A stretch of DNA of 64,000 nucleotides from Lysinibacillus irui (GCF_028877475.1 NZ_CP113527.1:117501-181500), one strand, 5' to 3'; positions 11,562-20,509 are shown, numbered from the stretch's first letter. Program-made: numbers and translations. The notes: generated by a model from the sequence alone, not told the origin.

Positions 11562-12931
11562 AGACTTTATACAGTAAATTTGTAGTGACGACAATGCTTG
11601 TCATGATTGGTAGCTTATGTATTGGTTTTTTAGCGACGAATACATATTATCATCAAGTGGTAAAAGAAAAAAATGATGCAAAAAATGTTACTATAGCTCA
11701 GGATATTGCGCAATATATTGAAACGGCCAAGCCAGAGGATTTAGATCATTACTTGATGACACTGGGCAAAGTTGGCTATCAAATATATGTAACATCAGGT
11801 GAGGAAGGGCAATTTTTTGGTGGAGAATATCGAGATAAAACATTGTCAGCATCTGTTGTTGAACGTGTTTTAAATGGAGAAGTCTATCATGGAATGCGAG
11901 ATTTTCCAAAGGAAACTTTTGTAACAGGCTTTTTTGCTAATGAACTAATTAATACAATTGGTGTGCCATTTACATATGAAAAAAGGCCATACGCATTGTT
12001 CATAAGACCTGATATTCGTTTATTATTTTCTGAGGTGCATACGATACTTGCTGGATTAATGCTCGTTATGACCGTATTGAGCCTATTAGCTATGCTAATG
12101 TTTGCTAAAGCATTAATTCGTCCAATTACAAAGCTTACAGCTGCAACACAACAGCTTGCACATGAAAAGTTTGACACTGTTTTAGACATTGATCGTGCGG
12201 ATGAAATCGGTCAATTAGCGGCTAGCTTTAATACGATGACAGAGAAATTACAAGAAAATGATCGTTTGCGGAAGGAATTTATTAGTAATGTATCACATGA
12301 TTTTCAGTCTCCTTTGTTAAATATTCAAGGCTATGTAGATCTCCTTAAAAATCCTTTGCTAACTGAGCAGGAAAGACAGGAATATGCAGGGATCATTGAA
12401 TTAGAAACAAAGCGTCTATCTACATTAACCAAGCAATTATTATTACTAACATCGCTGGATCAATCGACAAGAATGGTAAAACGGGAACGATACAGCTTAG
12501 ACGAACAACTGAAAGAAACAGTACGAAAATATCGTTGGCAAATAGAAGAGGCACAGCTGCAGATATCATACAAGCTAGATCCAATTCATTATGATGGCGA
12601 TGCAGGACTTTTGCAAAATGTGTGGGATAATTTGTTGACGAATGCTATTAAATATAATGTAAACGGTGGGCAAATACAAATCCAATTACAAAAGAAAACT
12701 ACCTCACTAGAAATCCTTGTGGAGGATAACGGTAGAGGCATGACTGCTGATCAATTAGCTAAAGTATATGATCGTTTTTACCGAGGTGACGCCTCTAGAA
12801 CCACGCAAGGAACGGGGCTAGGACTGGCGATTGTCAAACAAATTATAGAGCTCCATGGAGGCACTATCCATATGGAAAGTGCAATAGATGCTGGTACAAA
12901 GGTAACTATTGATTTACCCATTTTGTCATAA
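11558..12931 (+). CDS. Sensor histidine kinase
   Basis: A 457-residue membrane kinase paired with the response regulator before it. Two transmembrane segments (about 8-28 and 163-183) flank an extracellular sensor of about 130 residues. Then come HAMP, the H-box NVSHDFQSPL (His247) and the N, G1 and G2 boxes (NAIKYN, DNGRGM, GTGLGLAI). The H-box has Phe-Gln-Ser where most kinases have Leu-Arg/Lys-Thr, a mild variation. The signal is unknown. Confidence 0.95.
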   Translation: MKTLYSKFVVTTMLVMIGSLCIGFLATNTYYHQVVKEKNDAKNVTIAQDIAQYIETAKPEDLDHYLMTLGKVGYQIYVTSGEEGQFFGGEYRDKTLSASVVERVLNGEVYHGMRDFPKETFVTGFFANELINTIGVPFTYEKRPYALFIRPDIRLLFSEVHTILAGLMLVMTVLSLLAMLMFAKALIRPITKLTAATQQLAHEKFDTVLDIDRADEIGQLAASFNTMTEKLQENDRLRKEFISNVSHDFQSPLLNIQGYVDLLKNPLLTEQERQEYAGIIELETKRLSTLTKQLLLLTSLDQSTRMVKRERYSLDEQLKETVRKYRWQIEEAQLQISYKLDPIHYDGDAGLLQNVWDNLLTNAIKYNVNGGQIQIQLQKKTTSLEILVEDNGRGMTADQLAKVYDRFYRGDASRTTQGTGLGLAIVKQIIELHGGTIHMESAIDAGTKVTIDLPILS

Positions 12932-12934
12932 GGA

Positions 12935-12952
12935 GTTCATGTAAAGTTCATG
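12935..12952. promoter_or_regulatory. Tandem GTTCATG response-regulator box
   Basis: GTTCATG occurs at 12935-12941 and 12946-12952, 11 bp apart, i.e. one helical turn. This is the usual layout for an OmpR-type dimer. It lies directly after the kinase stop and before the small membrane protein gene at 13006. Confidence 0.5.
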
Positions 12953-13005
12953 TTCACACGATAAACTGCTACTTAGTTGAAACAAGCTTAGGGGGAGTTT
13001 ATCGT

Positions 13006-13410
13006 ATGGAACAAAAGTGGAGTATACGCCTTATTCGATTAGCAGCCATTTTTGCCTTAATCGGAACATACTTAGGTTCACATATGTCAGGTTCGGGTAG
13101 TTATGAGTATAGACCGATACATGCACATATTTTACTTGTTGGTTGGCTGAGTATGTTTGCGTGGGGTATTTTTTATCGAGTTTTCAAAGTGAAATCACAA
13201 AAATTAGTAACCATACATGGATGGACAGCTATTCTTGGTGTTTTAGGATTAACATTAGGCATGTGGTTTTATAATATAAATCCATTTAATTTTAGTAGCA
13301 CGTTTACATTAGTCTTCTTTATTGTAGGTGGAACTACGCTATTAATTAGCTTCGCTTTATTTATTGTCGTTACATTCATGATTAATCAAAAAGTGGATAT
13401 GAAAAAATAA
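13006..13410 (+). CDS. Small four-helix membrane protein, heme-oxidase subunit I-like
   Basis: A 134-residue protein with four predicted transmembrane helices. HAHILLVGW (His39, His41) and an upstream His26 resemble the heme-ligand region of cytochrome oxidase subunit I or NnrS-like proteins. It is far too short to be a complete oxidase. The AGGGGGAG ribosome site is strong. It follows the two-component genes by 74 bp with a tandem box between, so it may be their target, e.g. a redox, NO or oxygen-linked factor. Heme binding is inference. Confidence 0.65.
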   Translation: MEQKWSIRLIRLAAIFALIGTYLGSHMSGSGSYEYRPIHAHILLVGWLSMFAWGIFYRVFKVKSQKLVTIHGWTAILGVLGLTLGMWFYNINPFNFSSTFTLVFFIVGGTTLLISFALFIVVTFMINQKVDMKK

Positions 13411-13412
13411 TG

Positions 13413-13451
13413 AAACCTACCGTGTCACGATTTGTGAAGCGGTAGGTTTTC
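13413..13451 (+). terminator. Terminator after the small membrane protein
   Basis: AAACCTACCG and CGGTAGGTTT form a perfect 10-bp stem followed by TT, just after the stop at 13410. The T-run is short, so efficiency may be moderate. Confidence 0.7.
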
Positions 13452-13773
13452 ATGTTTATTGTATAACTTCTAGAGATTTTTTCAGCCATTTTGAAGCTCT
13501 TGGTAATCTTGTGCACCATATCCTTTTCTTGCTTACCAAGTTTGTTTTTTCTTAAATGAATCGTGACAAAATTCGACAGAGAGATAACACGATAGTTAAA
13601 CAATTTACTGTTCCTACAATAATATATGAGGGTTTAATCGGAGAAATATCGATATTATTGATATGTTTTGATGGGATTCATCAGTTGAATTGTTGCTGTT
13701 ACATGATACTATTTGATATAAGGGAAATTCGTCTAAGGAGAGCCTGTCAGCCTATAGATAGGGGATCGAAATA
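13452..13773. other. Intergenic stretch, no convincing gene
   Basis: About 320 bases of AT-rich DNA. Short open frames on both strands (for example 13556-13774 plus) have no ribosome site and no protein-like composition. The last 30 bases carry an AGGGG ribosome site for the glycosyltransferase gene. No other element was recognised. Confidence 0.5.
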
Positions 13774-14487
13774 ATGAAAAATATTGTAGCTATTATTCCA
13801 GCTTATAATCCACAACAATCACTCATTACTTATGTACACCAATTATTAGCAACAACCATTACACAAATAGTTATTGTCAATGATGGGAGTGATCAAAAAT
13901 ATAATGAGCTTTTTGAAGATCTAATGAAAATAGATCGTTGCCAGGTACTGCAGCATAATGGCAATATAGGCAAAGGGGGAGCACTTAAGACGGCCTTTGC
14001 CTATTTACGGAAACAATCGAGAATGTATCATGGCGTCCTTACAGTAGGGGCGCATGGCCAGCACACATTACAAGATGTGAAGCTTATTTTAACAATGACA
14101 AGGGTGTTTTCTGAAGGTATTGTATTAGGTGTACGTAACTTCCATTCCGTTGATAGTACGTTTCTTTCTTATTGGGGAAACCGTGCAACAAGCCTCTTTT
14201 TTGAGCTGCTGTATCATCGAAAATTAATGGATACGCAAACAGGTCTGCGATATATTTCGATAAATGAGCTGCCTTGGCTGATGAAAGTAAAAGGTGAAAA
14301 GTATGACTATGATACAAATATGCTAATTGCAGCACTTAAAAGAAAGTGTCCGATTTTTGAGGTAGAGATTGGGCAATTACGTGTAAAAAAGAATACGATT
14401 ATTCATTACGATGAAATTACAAATGCAGGAACGTTAATTACGAGAATGCTTATGAATTATTTAAAACCAAGGAATAGTAATAGCTAG
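13774..14487 (+). CDS. Family 2 glycosyltransferase-like protein with a degenerate DXD motif
   Basis: A 237-residue cytosolic GT-A fold protein like the polyprenol-phosphate glycosyltransferases. The nucleotide-binding start (VAIIPAYNP, VNDGS at 36-40) and NIGKGGALK (64-72) are intact, as is the later DTQTGLR. The metal-binding DAD of this family is replaced by GAH at 92-94 (TVGAHGQH for the usual T-D-A-D-GQH). It may be inactive, metal-independent or regulatory. It has no membrane segment and no cell-wall neighbours. Confidence 0.85.
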   Translation: MKNIVAIIPAYNPQQSLITYVHQLLATTITQIVIVNDGSDQKYNELFEDLMKIDRCQVLQHNGNIGKGGALKTAFAYLRKQSRMYHGVLTVGAHGQHTLQDVKLILTMTRVFSEGIVLGVRNFHSVDSTFLSYWGNRATSLFFELLYHRKLMDTQTGLRYISINELPWLMKVKGEKYDYDTNMLIAALKRKCPIFEVEIGQLRVKKNTIIHYDEITNAGTLITRMLMNYLKPRNSNS

Positions 14488-14570
14488 GTTTAAATTCGAA
14501 ATAATAAGCTAGGATAAAGATTAATGATAAATATAGAACGTAGCGAGTTTAGAATAAAGGAGCAATGGAA

Positions 14571-14831
14571 ATGGAATATTCAGATCAAGTGAAAAATCGT
14601 GTAAAGCGGATGGAAGGTCAGCTACGTGGGATTCTGAAAATGATGGAGGAAGAAAAGGACTGTAAGGCAGTCATTACACAGCTATCAGCAGTAAGGTCTG
14701 CTGTAGATCGTACAGTTGGTGTTATTGTCAGTACAAATTTATTGGAATGTGTACAAAATGCTGAAGGAGATGGCGAAAAAATGAATGAGGCCATTCAGGA
14801 AGCAGTTAATTTAGTTGTGAAAAGTAGGTAA
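14571..14831 (+). CDS. cstR: CstR-like persulfide-sensing repressor (CsoR family)
   Basis: An 86-residue all-helical repressor of the CsoR/RcnR family. With the start at 14571 (8 bases after AAAGGAG) the two sensing cysteines fall at Cys31 and Cys60, the numbers found in staphylococcal CstR. The His of copper-sensing CsoR is Asn56 here, which argues against Cu(I) sensing and for persulfide sensing. The segments MEEEKDCK and EAVNLVVKSR also match CstR. The usual sulfide-oxidation genes (sqr, cstA, cstB) are not next to it, so its target is elsewhere. Confidence 0.85.
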   Translation: MEYSDQVKNRVKRMEGQLRGILKMMEEEKDCKAVITQLSAVRSAVDRTVGVIVSTNLLECVQNAEGDGEKMNEAIQEAVNLVVKSR

Positions 14832-14887
14832 CAGTTATGAATTTGTAGTATGAATAGAATCATAACTTAAAATATACAAATATTAGC

Positions 14888-14929
14888 AAGCGCAATTGGA
14901 CCCTTAAGTGAGTTCTTTGTGCTTTTTTT
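14888..14929 (+). terminator. Terminator after cstR
   Basis: AAGCGCAA and TTGTGCTT pair (one G-T wobble) with an AT-rich loop, followed by a run of T. It ends the cstR transcript. Confidence 0.65.
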
Positions 14930-14966
14930 GTATATAATGAAAAGAAGACGGTTGGAGGTGAGGAAT

Positions 14967-16262
14967 TTGTGGAAGAAATTAGCCATTATCGCCATTATTG
15001 TTATTTTTATTGATCCCATTTATTCTGCTGGTAAAGCGGTTGTACAGCAGGTGGTGGATTGGACAAATAATGATGAAATTGAAACTATGCTTCTTTCAAC
15101 AAAGGAGAAAATTGTGGATGTTACTGCTAGACTTTCAGACAATGCCTCAATTGAAACAGCCATACCCATAGAAGATGTACATGAAGCGGAGGTAGCCCCA
15201 ACAGCTCCACCAATTAAGAAACCAGAAACGAAGTTAGTCGTGACGAATGCCAAGGAAATGGCGGATGCGATGTATTCATATTATAGTAGTTTTTCACCGA
15301 AGTTTGAAATTCAATACAAAGGAAATACCCAACGAATTGAACAAATTGTAGAAGAGGCCTACAACAATGCGATTAAACGAGATGACTATGTTTATGGGCA
15401 TATTAGTAAACATTCAATCCGATATGAATATGGACGGAATAAGGCTACTGTTTTTGGAGAACAGAGCTATTTAATGACACCAGAGCAGGCAGCATATGTG
15501 GAGATGAATGTTCAAGATATTATCGCCAAAATAAGTAAAGAATCGATGACAGAAGTAGAAAAGGTACGAGCTGTCAACGACTATATTGTTGCCAATACTT
15601 CTTATACGGATCAAACAAATTCAAGTCCGCATAGTGCTTATACGGTTCTTGCTGAGCATGGAGGGGTATGTCAAGGCTATGCTTTACTCGCACATTCAAT
15701 GCTTCAAAAACTGGGCATTGAAACGAAATATATCGTAGGTTATGTCGGTCAAGAGGGACATGCGTGGAATTTAGTCAAACTAGATGGTCAATGGTATCAT
15801 CTCGATACGACATGGAATGATCCAGTACCTGATCGCAAGGGAGCTATACGTTATCAATACTTTTTGGTAGATGATCGCACAATGGCGAAAGATCACTCAT
15901 GGATAGCTGAAGACTATCCAAAGGCAACTAGTACACTTTATAATAACTATCATGATATGGATTTTCCAGCACAGGTTGGAGATCAGTTATTTTTTAGTAA
16001 TATCTCTGATAATAATAAGCTATATGTATTTGATATAAAGACCGGTAAGACGAAGCGTGTCACAGATTCTCGCGCACAATACATCGTTTATTCGGATGGT
16101 TGGCTCTATTTTAGTAATTATTCACGAGGGGCATATTTAACGAAAATTCGTCCAGATGGCAGTGGGGAGCAGGTATTAAATAGAGAGGAAACGAAAGATT
16201 TATTTGTGAAGGATGGCTATCTATATTTTACAACAAATGAATTAAAGAGAATGGCACTCTAA
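14967..16262 (+). CDS. Membrane-anchored or secreted transglutaminase-like protein
   Basis: A 431-residue protein with an N-terminal hydrophobic segment (about 6-19) acting as a signal or anchor. A low-complexity stretch follows, then a transglutaminase-core domain with the Cys235 (GGVCQGYA), His265 (GHAWN) and Asp280 (HLDTTW) triad. The C-terminal 110 residues look like DUF5050 beta-propeller repeats (FFSNISDNNKLYVFD, LYFSNYSRGAYLTKI). The start is a TTG 8 bases after GGAGG; upstream ATGs lie in the terminator of the previous gene. Likely an extracellular cysteine protease-like or crosslinking enzyme. Confidence 0.88.
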   Translation: MWKKLAIIAIIVIFIDPIYSAGKAVVQQVVDWTNNDEIETMLLSTKEKIVDVTARLSDNASIETAIPIEDVHEAEVAPTAPPIKKPETKLVVTNAKEMADAMYSYYSSFSPKFEIQYKGNTQRIEQIVEEAYNNAIKRDDYVYGHISKHSIRYEYGRNKATVFGEQSYLMTPEQAAYVEMNVQDIIAKISKESMTEVEKVRAVNDYIVANTSYTDQTNSSPHSAYTVLAEHGGVCQGYALLAHSMLQKLGIETKYIVGYVGQEGHAWNLVKLDGQWYHLDTTWNDPVPDRKGAIRYQYFLVDDRTMAKDHSWIAEDYPKATSTLYNNYHDMDFPAQVGDQLFFSNISDNNKLYVFDIKTGKTKRVTDSRAQYIVYSDGWLYFSNYSRGAYLTKIRPDGSGEQVLNREETKDLFVKDGYLYFTTNELKRMAL

Positions 16263-16276
16263 TTTTTCGGTATAAG

Positions 16277-16315
16277 AAAAGGGCAATGACTTATAAACAG
16301 TCATAGGCCCTTTTT
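16277..16315. terminator. Bidirectional terminator shared by convergent genes
   Basis: AAAAGGGC-(AA)-TGACT pairs with AGTCA-(TA)-GGCCCTTTTT, and the T-run serves the plus strand. The right arm lies inside the last codons of the kinase gene on the minus strand (stop at 16291). The reverse hairpin is followed by TTTTCTT, so both transcripts can end here. Confidence 0.85.
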
Positions 16316-17238
16316 GTTCGTTCAATCAGATAAGTAATAGGTTGATGCTGACAAAGCGTAATAGAAATTTGAGGATATGTTAAGGCAATTTGTTCTGAAA
16401 AGGTTTTTAAAATGAGTGGATTATGCTTAATGGCGCCTCCATTACAATAAAGTGAAAAAGGACCATTCTGATAGCCAATTTTTTTTACCACGGCACTTGC
16501 TAGAAGGGCTAGTTCATGAGCAGCTTGTTGCGAAATGTGAATGGCACAAGCATCTTCTTGTTCGACTGCTTTAGCCACAAAGGAGCCCATCTTAGCCAAT
16601 TGTGCATTAGTATAAGAAGGCTGAAATAACCATTCCGCTAGCTCAGTTATATCTTGGATACCTAAAGAACGATAGACAGCATCTTTTAATAAGGTTGGTT
16701 GACCACGCCCATCTTCCATTTTAAATATAGCCCTTATAACCTCTTGCCCTAACCAATAACCACTCCCCTCATCCCCAGCTCGATGTCCCCATCCCCCAGC
16801 ACGAACAATTTGCTGTCCATCATAGGCATAGGCGATGGCTCCAGTGCCAGCAATGAGTAATGCACCTGCCTGTCCAGCAGTCACACCAAGTAGAGTAGCT
16901 TCTGCATCATTTTCAATAATCAGTGTATCAATTTGTAGCTGTGCGGCCGCAAGAGCCTTGTGAACGATTGCCGTTACCGTTTTATGATCTTTAGGAGAAT
17001 CAATACCAGCTAAAGCAAAGGTTGCTACAGCAATTTGTGAACGGGGGAATTTTTGCAAAAATGTTTTTATATTTGCTAAAAGTCCCTGTAATATTGCTGT
17101 AGCGGATTCGACACCAATTGCTTGATAATTAGACCCCTTAGTGGAAGTAGAATAAGGAATGTCACCAGATTCCGCATGAACTAATGCACATGCTGTTTTT
17201 GTCGCCCCACCATCAACAATCAGAAGCCATTTCTTCAT
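16291..17238 (-). CDS. BadF/BadG/BcrA-type ATPase, N-acetylglucosamine-kinase-like
   Basis: A 315-residue actin-fold kinase. Phosphate loop 1 is DGGATKT (9-15); the adenosine and phosphate-2 region is IAGTGAIAYA; GGWGHRAGDEGSGYWLGQ is typical of the GlcNAc-kinase-like branch. It probably phosphorylates an amino sugar or related hydroxyl compound. The ATG at 17238 overlaps the lyase stop by 4 bp (ATGA), so it is translationally coupled as the last gene of the importer operon. Whether the substrate is what the ABC transporter imports is inference. Confidence 0.85.
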   Translation of the reverse strand: MKKWLLIVDGGATKTACALVHAESGDIPYSTSTKGSNYQAIGVESATAILQGLLANIKTFLQKFPRSQIAVATFALAGIDSPKDHKTVTAIVHKALAAAQLQIDTLIIENDAEATLLGVTAGQAGALLIAGTGAIAYAYDGQQIVRAGGWGHRAGDEGSGYWLGQEVIRAIFKMEDGRGQPTLLKDAVYRSLGIQDITELAEWLFQPSYTNAQLAKMGSFVAKAVEQEDACAIHISQQAAHELALLASAVVKKIGYQNGPFSLYCNGGAIKHNPLILKTFSEQIALTYPQISITLCQHQPITYLIERTKRAYDCL

Positions 17239-18749
17239 TGATTCCATTCCTCTAGAAATGTTGATAAGATTTTTTCCGCTTCGATAATGCCATTTTCCTT
17301 TAAGCGTACCCATTCATAAAGGGTATGAGTATTCATCTTTGAACGTTCTAGAGCTGCTTTCATAGTGGCTGGAGCTGGACCACCTGGTAATGTTCGTACA
17401 CCAACGAAAGATTCTGGTTTTAATGTCTTATAAAAGTCCTCTTCTGTAATAGTTAATTCTTTTCCTGTAATTAATTTAGATTGGGTATTAGCAAGGCCCC
17501 ACGTAAGGCTTGCTAGCGATTCCTCGCCATGAGCAAGTAAAACTTTTATACATTTACTAACAATACTATGTGCTTGTCGAAACGAGATTCCTTCCGAACG
17601 TACTAACGTATCAGCAAGTTCTGTAACATTGGCAAAGCTATTTTCCGCACGACTTCTTAACTTTTTCTTATTGACATCCATTGTGACAACGAGAGAACCA
17701 AATAATTTGTAAATACCTAGTAAGCGATCGATGGCACGCCATAAATAAGGCTGCATGTCATCCTCAGTATCGACGATATCTCCGAATGGTGTATTATGTA
17801 CCATCTGTAATACTGTGCCCGCATCGCCAACAACAGCAGATAGTAATGAGCGTGTATGCTCTATGGAAACAGGATTACGCTTTTGAGGCATAATAGAGCT
17901 AATTTGTACATACGGACTTGCTAGAGTAAATGCGTTAAACTCCTGTGTAGCCCATAATAAAAAATCCTGAGATGTACGACCAAGATTTAGCGCAGCAAGC
18001 TGTACAATACTTGCAGCTTCTGCAATGTAGTCTGCACCTGCAACAGCATCCCACGCATTTTCGATAATGTCATCAAATGCCAGTAATTCACGCATACGTT
18101 CTCTACTAATATTAAAGCCTGTCGTCGTTAAGGCAGCTGCTCCCATACTACTACGATTGACAGTTTTATAGACATGCTGCATTCGCTCAAAGTCACGCTC
18201 AAGCTGATCAATAACAGCTTTTAAATAATGGGCAAAGGTTGTAGGCTGAGCCTGCTGAGTATGTGTGTAGCCAATCATGATCGTATCCACATGTTCCTCT
18301 GCAGCAGCAATTAAATCATCACGTAATGTTAGTAACTCACGCATTAATAATAATAATTTTTTTCTTAATGTCATTCGATAGATGGCGATGCCCATATCAT
18401 TCCGACTTCTACCAATGTGAAGATTTCCAGCAACATCACCAGCAAGCTCTATTAATTTATTTTCAATGCGGAAAAATAAATCTTCGTATTGGGGACTGTA
18501 ATCCTCTAAACGATAATAATTTAAGTCTATTTTTTTTAGAGCCGCCCCAATCTGTTTCGCTTCATCTTTTTTTACAAGTCCTTGTTCTTCTAACATTTTT
18601 AAATGTGCAATATTAATTTGTAGCATAATGGATAAAAAATTTTTTTTCGCCTCATCATAAGCTGGCTGTAAGACAATTTTTCGATAGATGTTAGAAGGAA
18701 AGATTATCCCATCCTCAAGCTGTGTTTTGTTGCGAAAATCTTCAAACAT
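17235..18749 (-). CDS. Argininosuccinate-lyase-like C-N lyase
   Basis: A 504-residue member of the aspartase/fumarase superfamily. HIGRSRND at 111-118, GYTHTQQAQP at 160-169 and the flexible catalytic loop SSIMPQKRNP at 284-293 are all present. These enzymes split a C-N bond and release fumarate. It is about 40 residues longer than ArgH and has KRNPV where ArgH has KKNPD. It sits between ABC-transporter and kinase genes with no arginine genes nearby. A role on another N-succinyl or aminopolycarboxylate substrate (compare EDDS lyase) is more likely than arginine synthesis. AGGGGG precedes the ATG. Confidence 0.82.
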   Translation of the reverse strand: MFEDFRNKTQLEDGIIFPSNIYRKIVLQPAYDEAKKNFLSIMLQINIAHLKMLEEQGLVKKDEAKQIGAALKKIDLNYYRLEDYSPQYEDLFFRIENKLIELAGDVAGNLHIGRSRNDMGIAIYRMTLRKKLLLLMRELLTLRDDLIAAAEEHVDTIMIGYTHTQQAQPTTFAHYLKAVIDQLERDFERMQHVYKTVNRSSMGAAALTTTGFNISRERMRELLAFDDIIENAWDAVAGADYIAEAASIVQLAALNLGRTSQDFLLWATQEFNAFTLASPYVQISSIMPQKRNPVSIEHTRSLLSAVVGDAGTVLQMVHNTPFGDIVDTEDDMQPYLWRAIDRLLGIYKLFGSLVVTMDVNKKKLRSRAENSFANVTELADTLVRSEGISFRQAHSIVSKCIKVLLAHGEESLASLTWGLANTQSKLITGKELTITEEDFYKTLKPESFVGVRTLPGGPAPATMKAALERSKMNTHTLYEWVRLKENGIIEAEKILSTFLEEWNQ

Positions 18750-18775
18750 TGTAATGGCCCCCTAATAGATGGCAG

Positions 18776-20497
18776 CTAGATGGCTGTACCAGCACTGCCC
18801 TTTGATAATTTTTCAGAAATAATAAGGACAACTAAAATTAAGCAAATTTGTAAGACACCATAAGCACAGGCGGTCCCAAATTTAAATGCATATAATTTTT
18901 GGAAGATTGCTACAGACAATGGAATAGTGGATGTACTATAAATTAGAATGGATGCAACAAACTCACCGAAGCTTTGTACGAGGGCTAAAAGTGTCCCTGC
19001 TAATATACCGGTGAATGTTAAAGGAACGACAATACGTCTAAATGTATACCACCAATTGGCGCCTAAGCCACGAGATGCCTCTTCAATCGATTGATCTAGT
19101 TGTACAAGAGAAGCGGATGTCGATCGAAAAACAAGTGGTAAATGTCGAATAAAATAGGCTAATGGTAAAATCCAAAATGTACCGATCAATACTTGATTAA
19201 AGCTAAAAATACTTTCGGTACTAAAGGCAGCGATTAAATTGACTGCAACTACTGTCCCTGGTAAAGCCCAAGGCACCATAATCAAAATATCGAGTAATGT
19301 TTTCCCTTTAAAATTTAAGCGAACCATCGCATACGCTGCGGCTACACCAAAGATAATATTGCCGATTGTTGCGACGACACCCATTTGTATTGAATTCCAA
19401 ATAGGTCGCCATGTGCGTTCGTCAGTAAAAAGGGCAATATAATGATCAATTGTATAGTCTGTTGGAAGAATTTGTGTCTTCCAAGCACCGTCAACAGAAA
19501 AGGATATCAATATCAGAACTAAAATCGGTAAAATTAATATTAATGTGCCAACAAAAGAGGCGATGGTTGCCAAAACTCTTATTTTCTTAGAGGATACCTC
19601 TGAACGATGAACACTAATTCCCTTACTGAGATTTTGATAATTTCTCCGATTTTGATACCAACGCATAATGATTAAAAAAGTAATAGACACAAAGGATAAA
19701 ATCATCGACTGAGTTGCAGCCATCTCCAGATTTCCATTCGTTCGAGATAAATAGATTTGCATCGTCATTGTGCGTTCTACACCAAACATTAATGGAGCAG
19801 TATAAGAAGCCATTGAAATCATAAACACTAATAAGGATGAGGCGACAATGGAAGGTGTTAGCATCGGCAAAATAACCTTTGTCCATACGCGAATACGGCC
19901 TGCGCCTAAACTTGTTGCAGCCTCTTCTAGAGCAGGATCTAGCCCCTTAATTGCTGCCGAAGCGGTTAAATAAAAGTAGGTATACATCGTGAATGTATGG
20001 ACGACGATAACTCCCCAAATGCCTTTCAATGAAAATGGTACATGATCTAAACCAAATAAATGCTGAAAGATTCGAGGGAAAATACCACTATCCCCGTACA
20101 AGAAAGAAAAGGATAACACACCCACTAGGGGAGGAAGAGCCATAGGAACTAATACTAAAATGGACAGGATCCGTCTACCTGGGAAGTTATAGCGTTCAAG
20201 TAAAAAGGCCATCGTTACCCCAACAATTGCGCAGCAAATGACACTAATAATGGAAATGTAGATACTGGTCCATAAAGCCTCTAAGTTTGCAGGGCTAGCT
20301 ACATTAAAAAACTTCTTATAATGAAAGAGAGCCTCATCACCAGCAAAGCTTTGAATAAACGTTTGATAGAAGGGATAAACCACGTAGGCGAACAACACTA
20401 AAAATAGTGGCGCTATTAACACATAGACAAACCAATTGGATTGAAAAATTCGTGTCCAGATACTTTCGTGAGGGGCATTGATAGATTGTTTTTCCAT
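18776..20497 (-). CDS. ABC transporter permease, fused two-domain (Fe3+/family-1 importer type)
   Basis: A 573-residue permease with about 12 helices, in which two binding-protein-dependent permease domains are fused as in FbpB/SfuB. Each half has an EAA loop that docks the ATPase (EEAATSLGAGRIRVWTKVILP near 190, EEASRGLGANWWYTFRRIVVP near 480). It forms the membrane channel of the importer with the ATPase and lipoprotein genes before it, 12 bp apart. This class carries iron, thiamine, phosphonates or sugar phosphates. Confidence 0.93.
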   Translation of the reverse strand: MEKQSINAPHESIWTRIFQSNWFVYVLIAPLFLVLFAYVVYPFYQTFIQSFAGDEALFHYKKFFNVASPANLEALWTSIYISIISVICCAIVGVTMAFLLERYNFPGRRILSILVLVPMALPPLVGVLSFSFLYGDSGIFPRIFQHLFGLDHVPFSLKGIWGVIVVHTFTMYTYFYLTASAAIKGLDPALEEAATSLGAGRIRVWTKVILPMLTPSIVASSLLVFMISMASYTAPLMFGVERTMTMQIYLSRTNGNLEMAATQSMILSFVSITFLIIMRWYQNRRNYQNLSKGISVHRSEVSSKKIRVLATIASFVGTLILILPILVLILISFSVDGAWKTQILPTDYTIDHYIALFTDERTWRPIWNSIQMGVVATIGNIIFGVAAAYAMVRLNFKGKTLLDILIMVPWALPGTVVAVNLIAAFSTESIFSFNQVLIGTFWILPLAYFIRHLPLVFRSTSASLVQLDQSIEEASRGLGANWWYTFRRIVVPLTFTGILAGTLLALVQSFGEFVASILIYSTSTIPLSVAIFQKLYAFKFGTACAYGVLQICLILVVLIISEKLSKGSAGTAI

Positions 20498-20509
20498 ATT
20501 GGCTTCCTC

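Noticed and set aside
13382-13603. Minus-strand 73-residue frame
   Set aside because: Crosses the terminator at 13413-13451 and has no start signal.
13556-13774. Possible 72-residue gene before the glycosyltransferase
   Set aside because: No ribosome site, odd composition, no recognisable family; it only happens to end at the next start codon.
14571-14831. Copper-sensing CsoR
   Set aside because: The copper-ligand His is Asn56, and there is no copA or copZ next to it.
17235-18749. Calling the lyase argininosuccinate lyase of arginine synthesis (argH)
   Set aside because: Operon context is transport and a sugar-type kinase, the protein is longer and the catalytic loop differs. The family is clear but the pathway is not.
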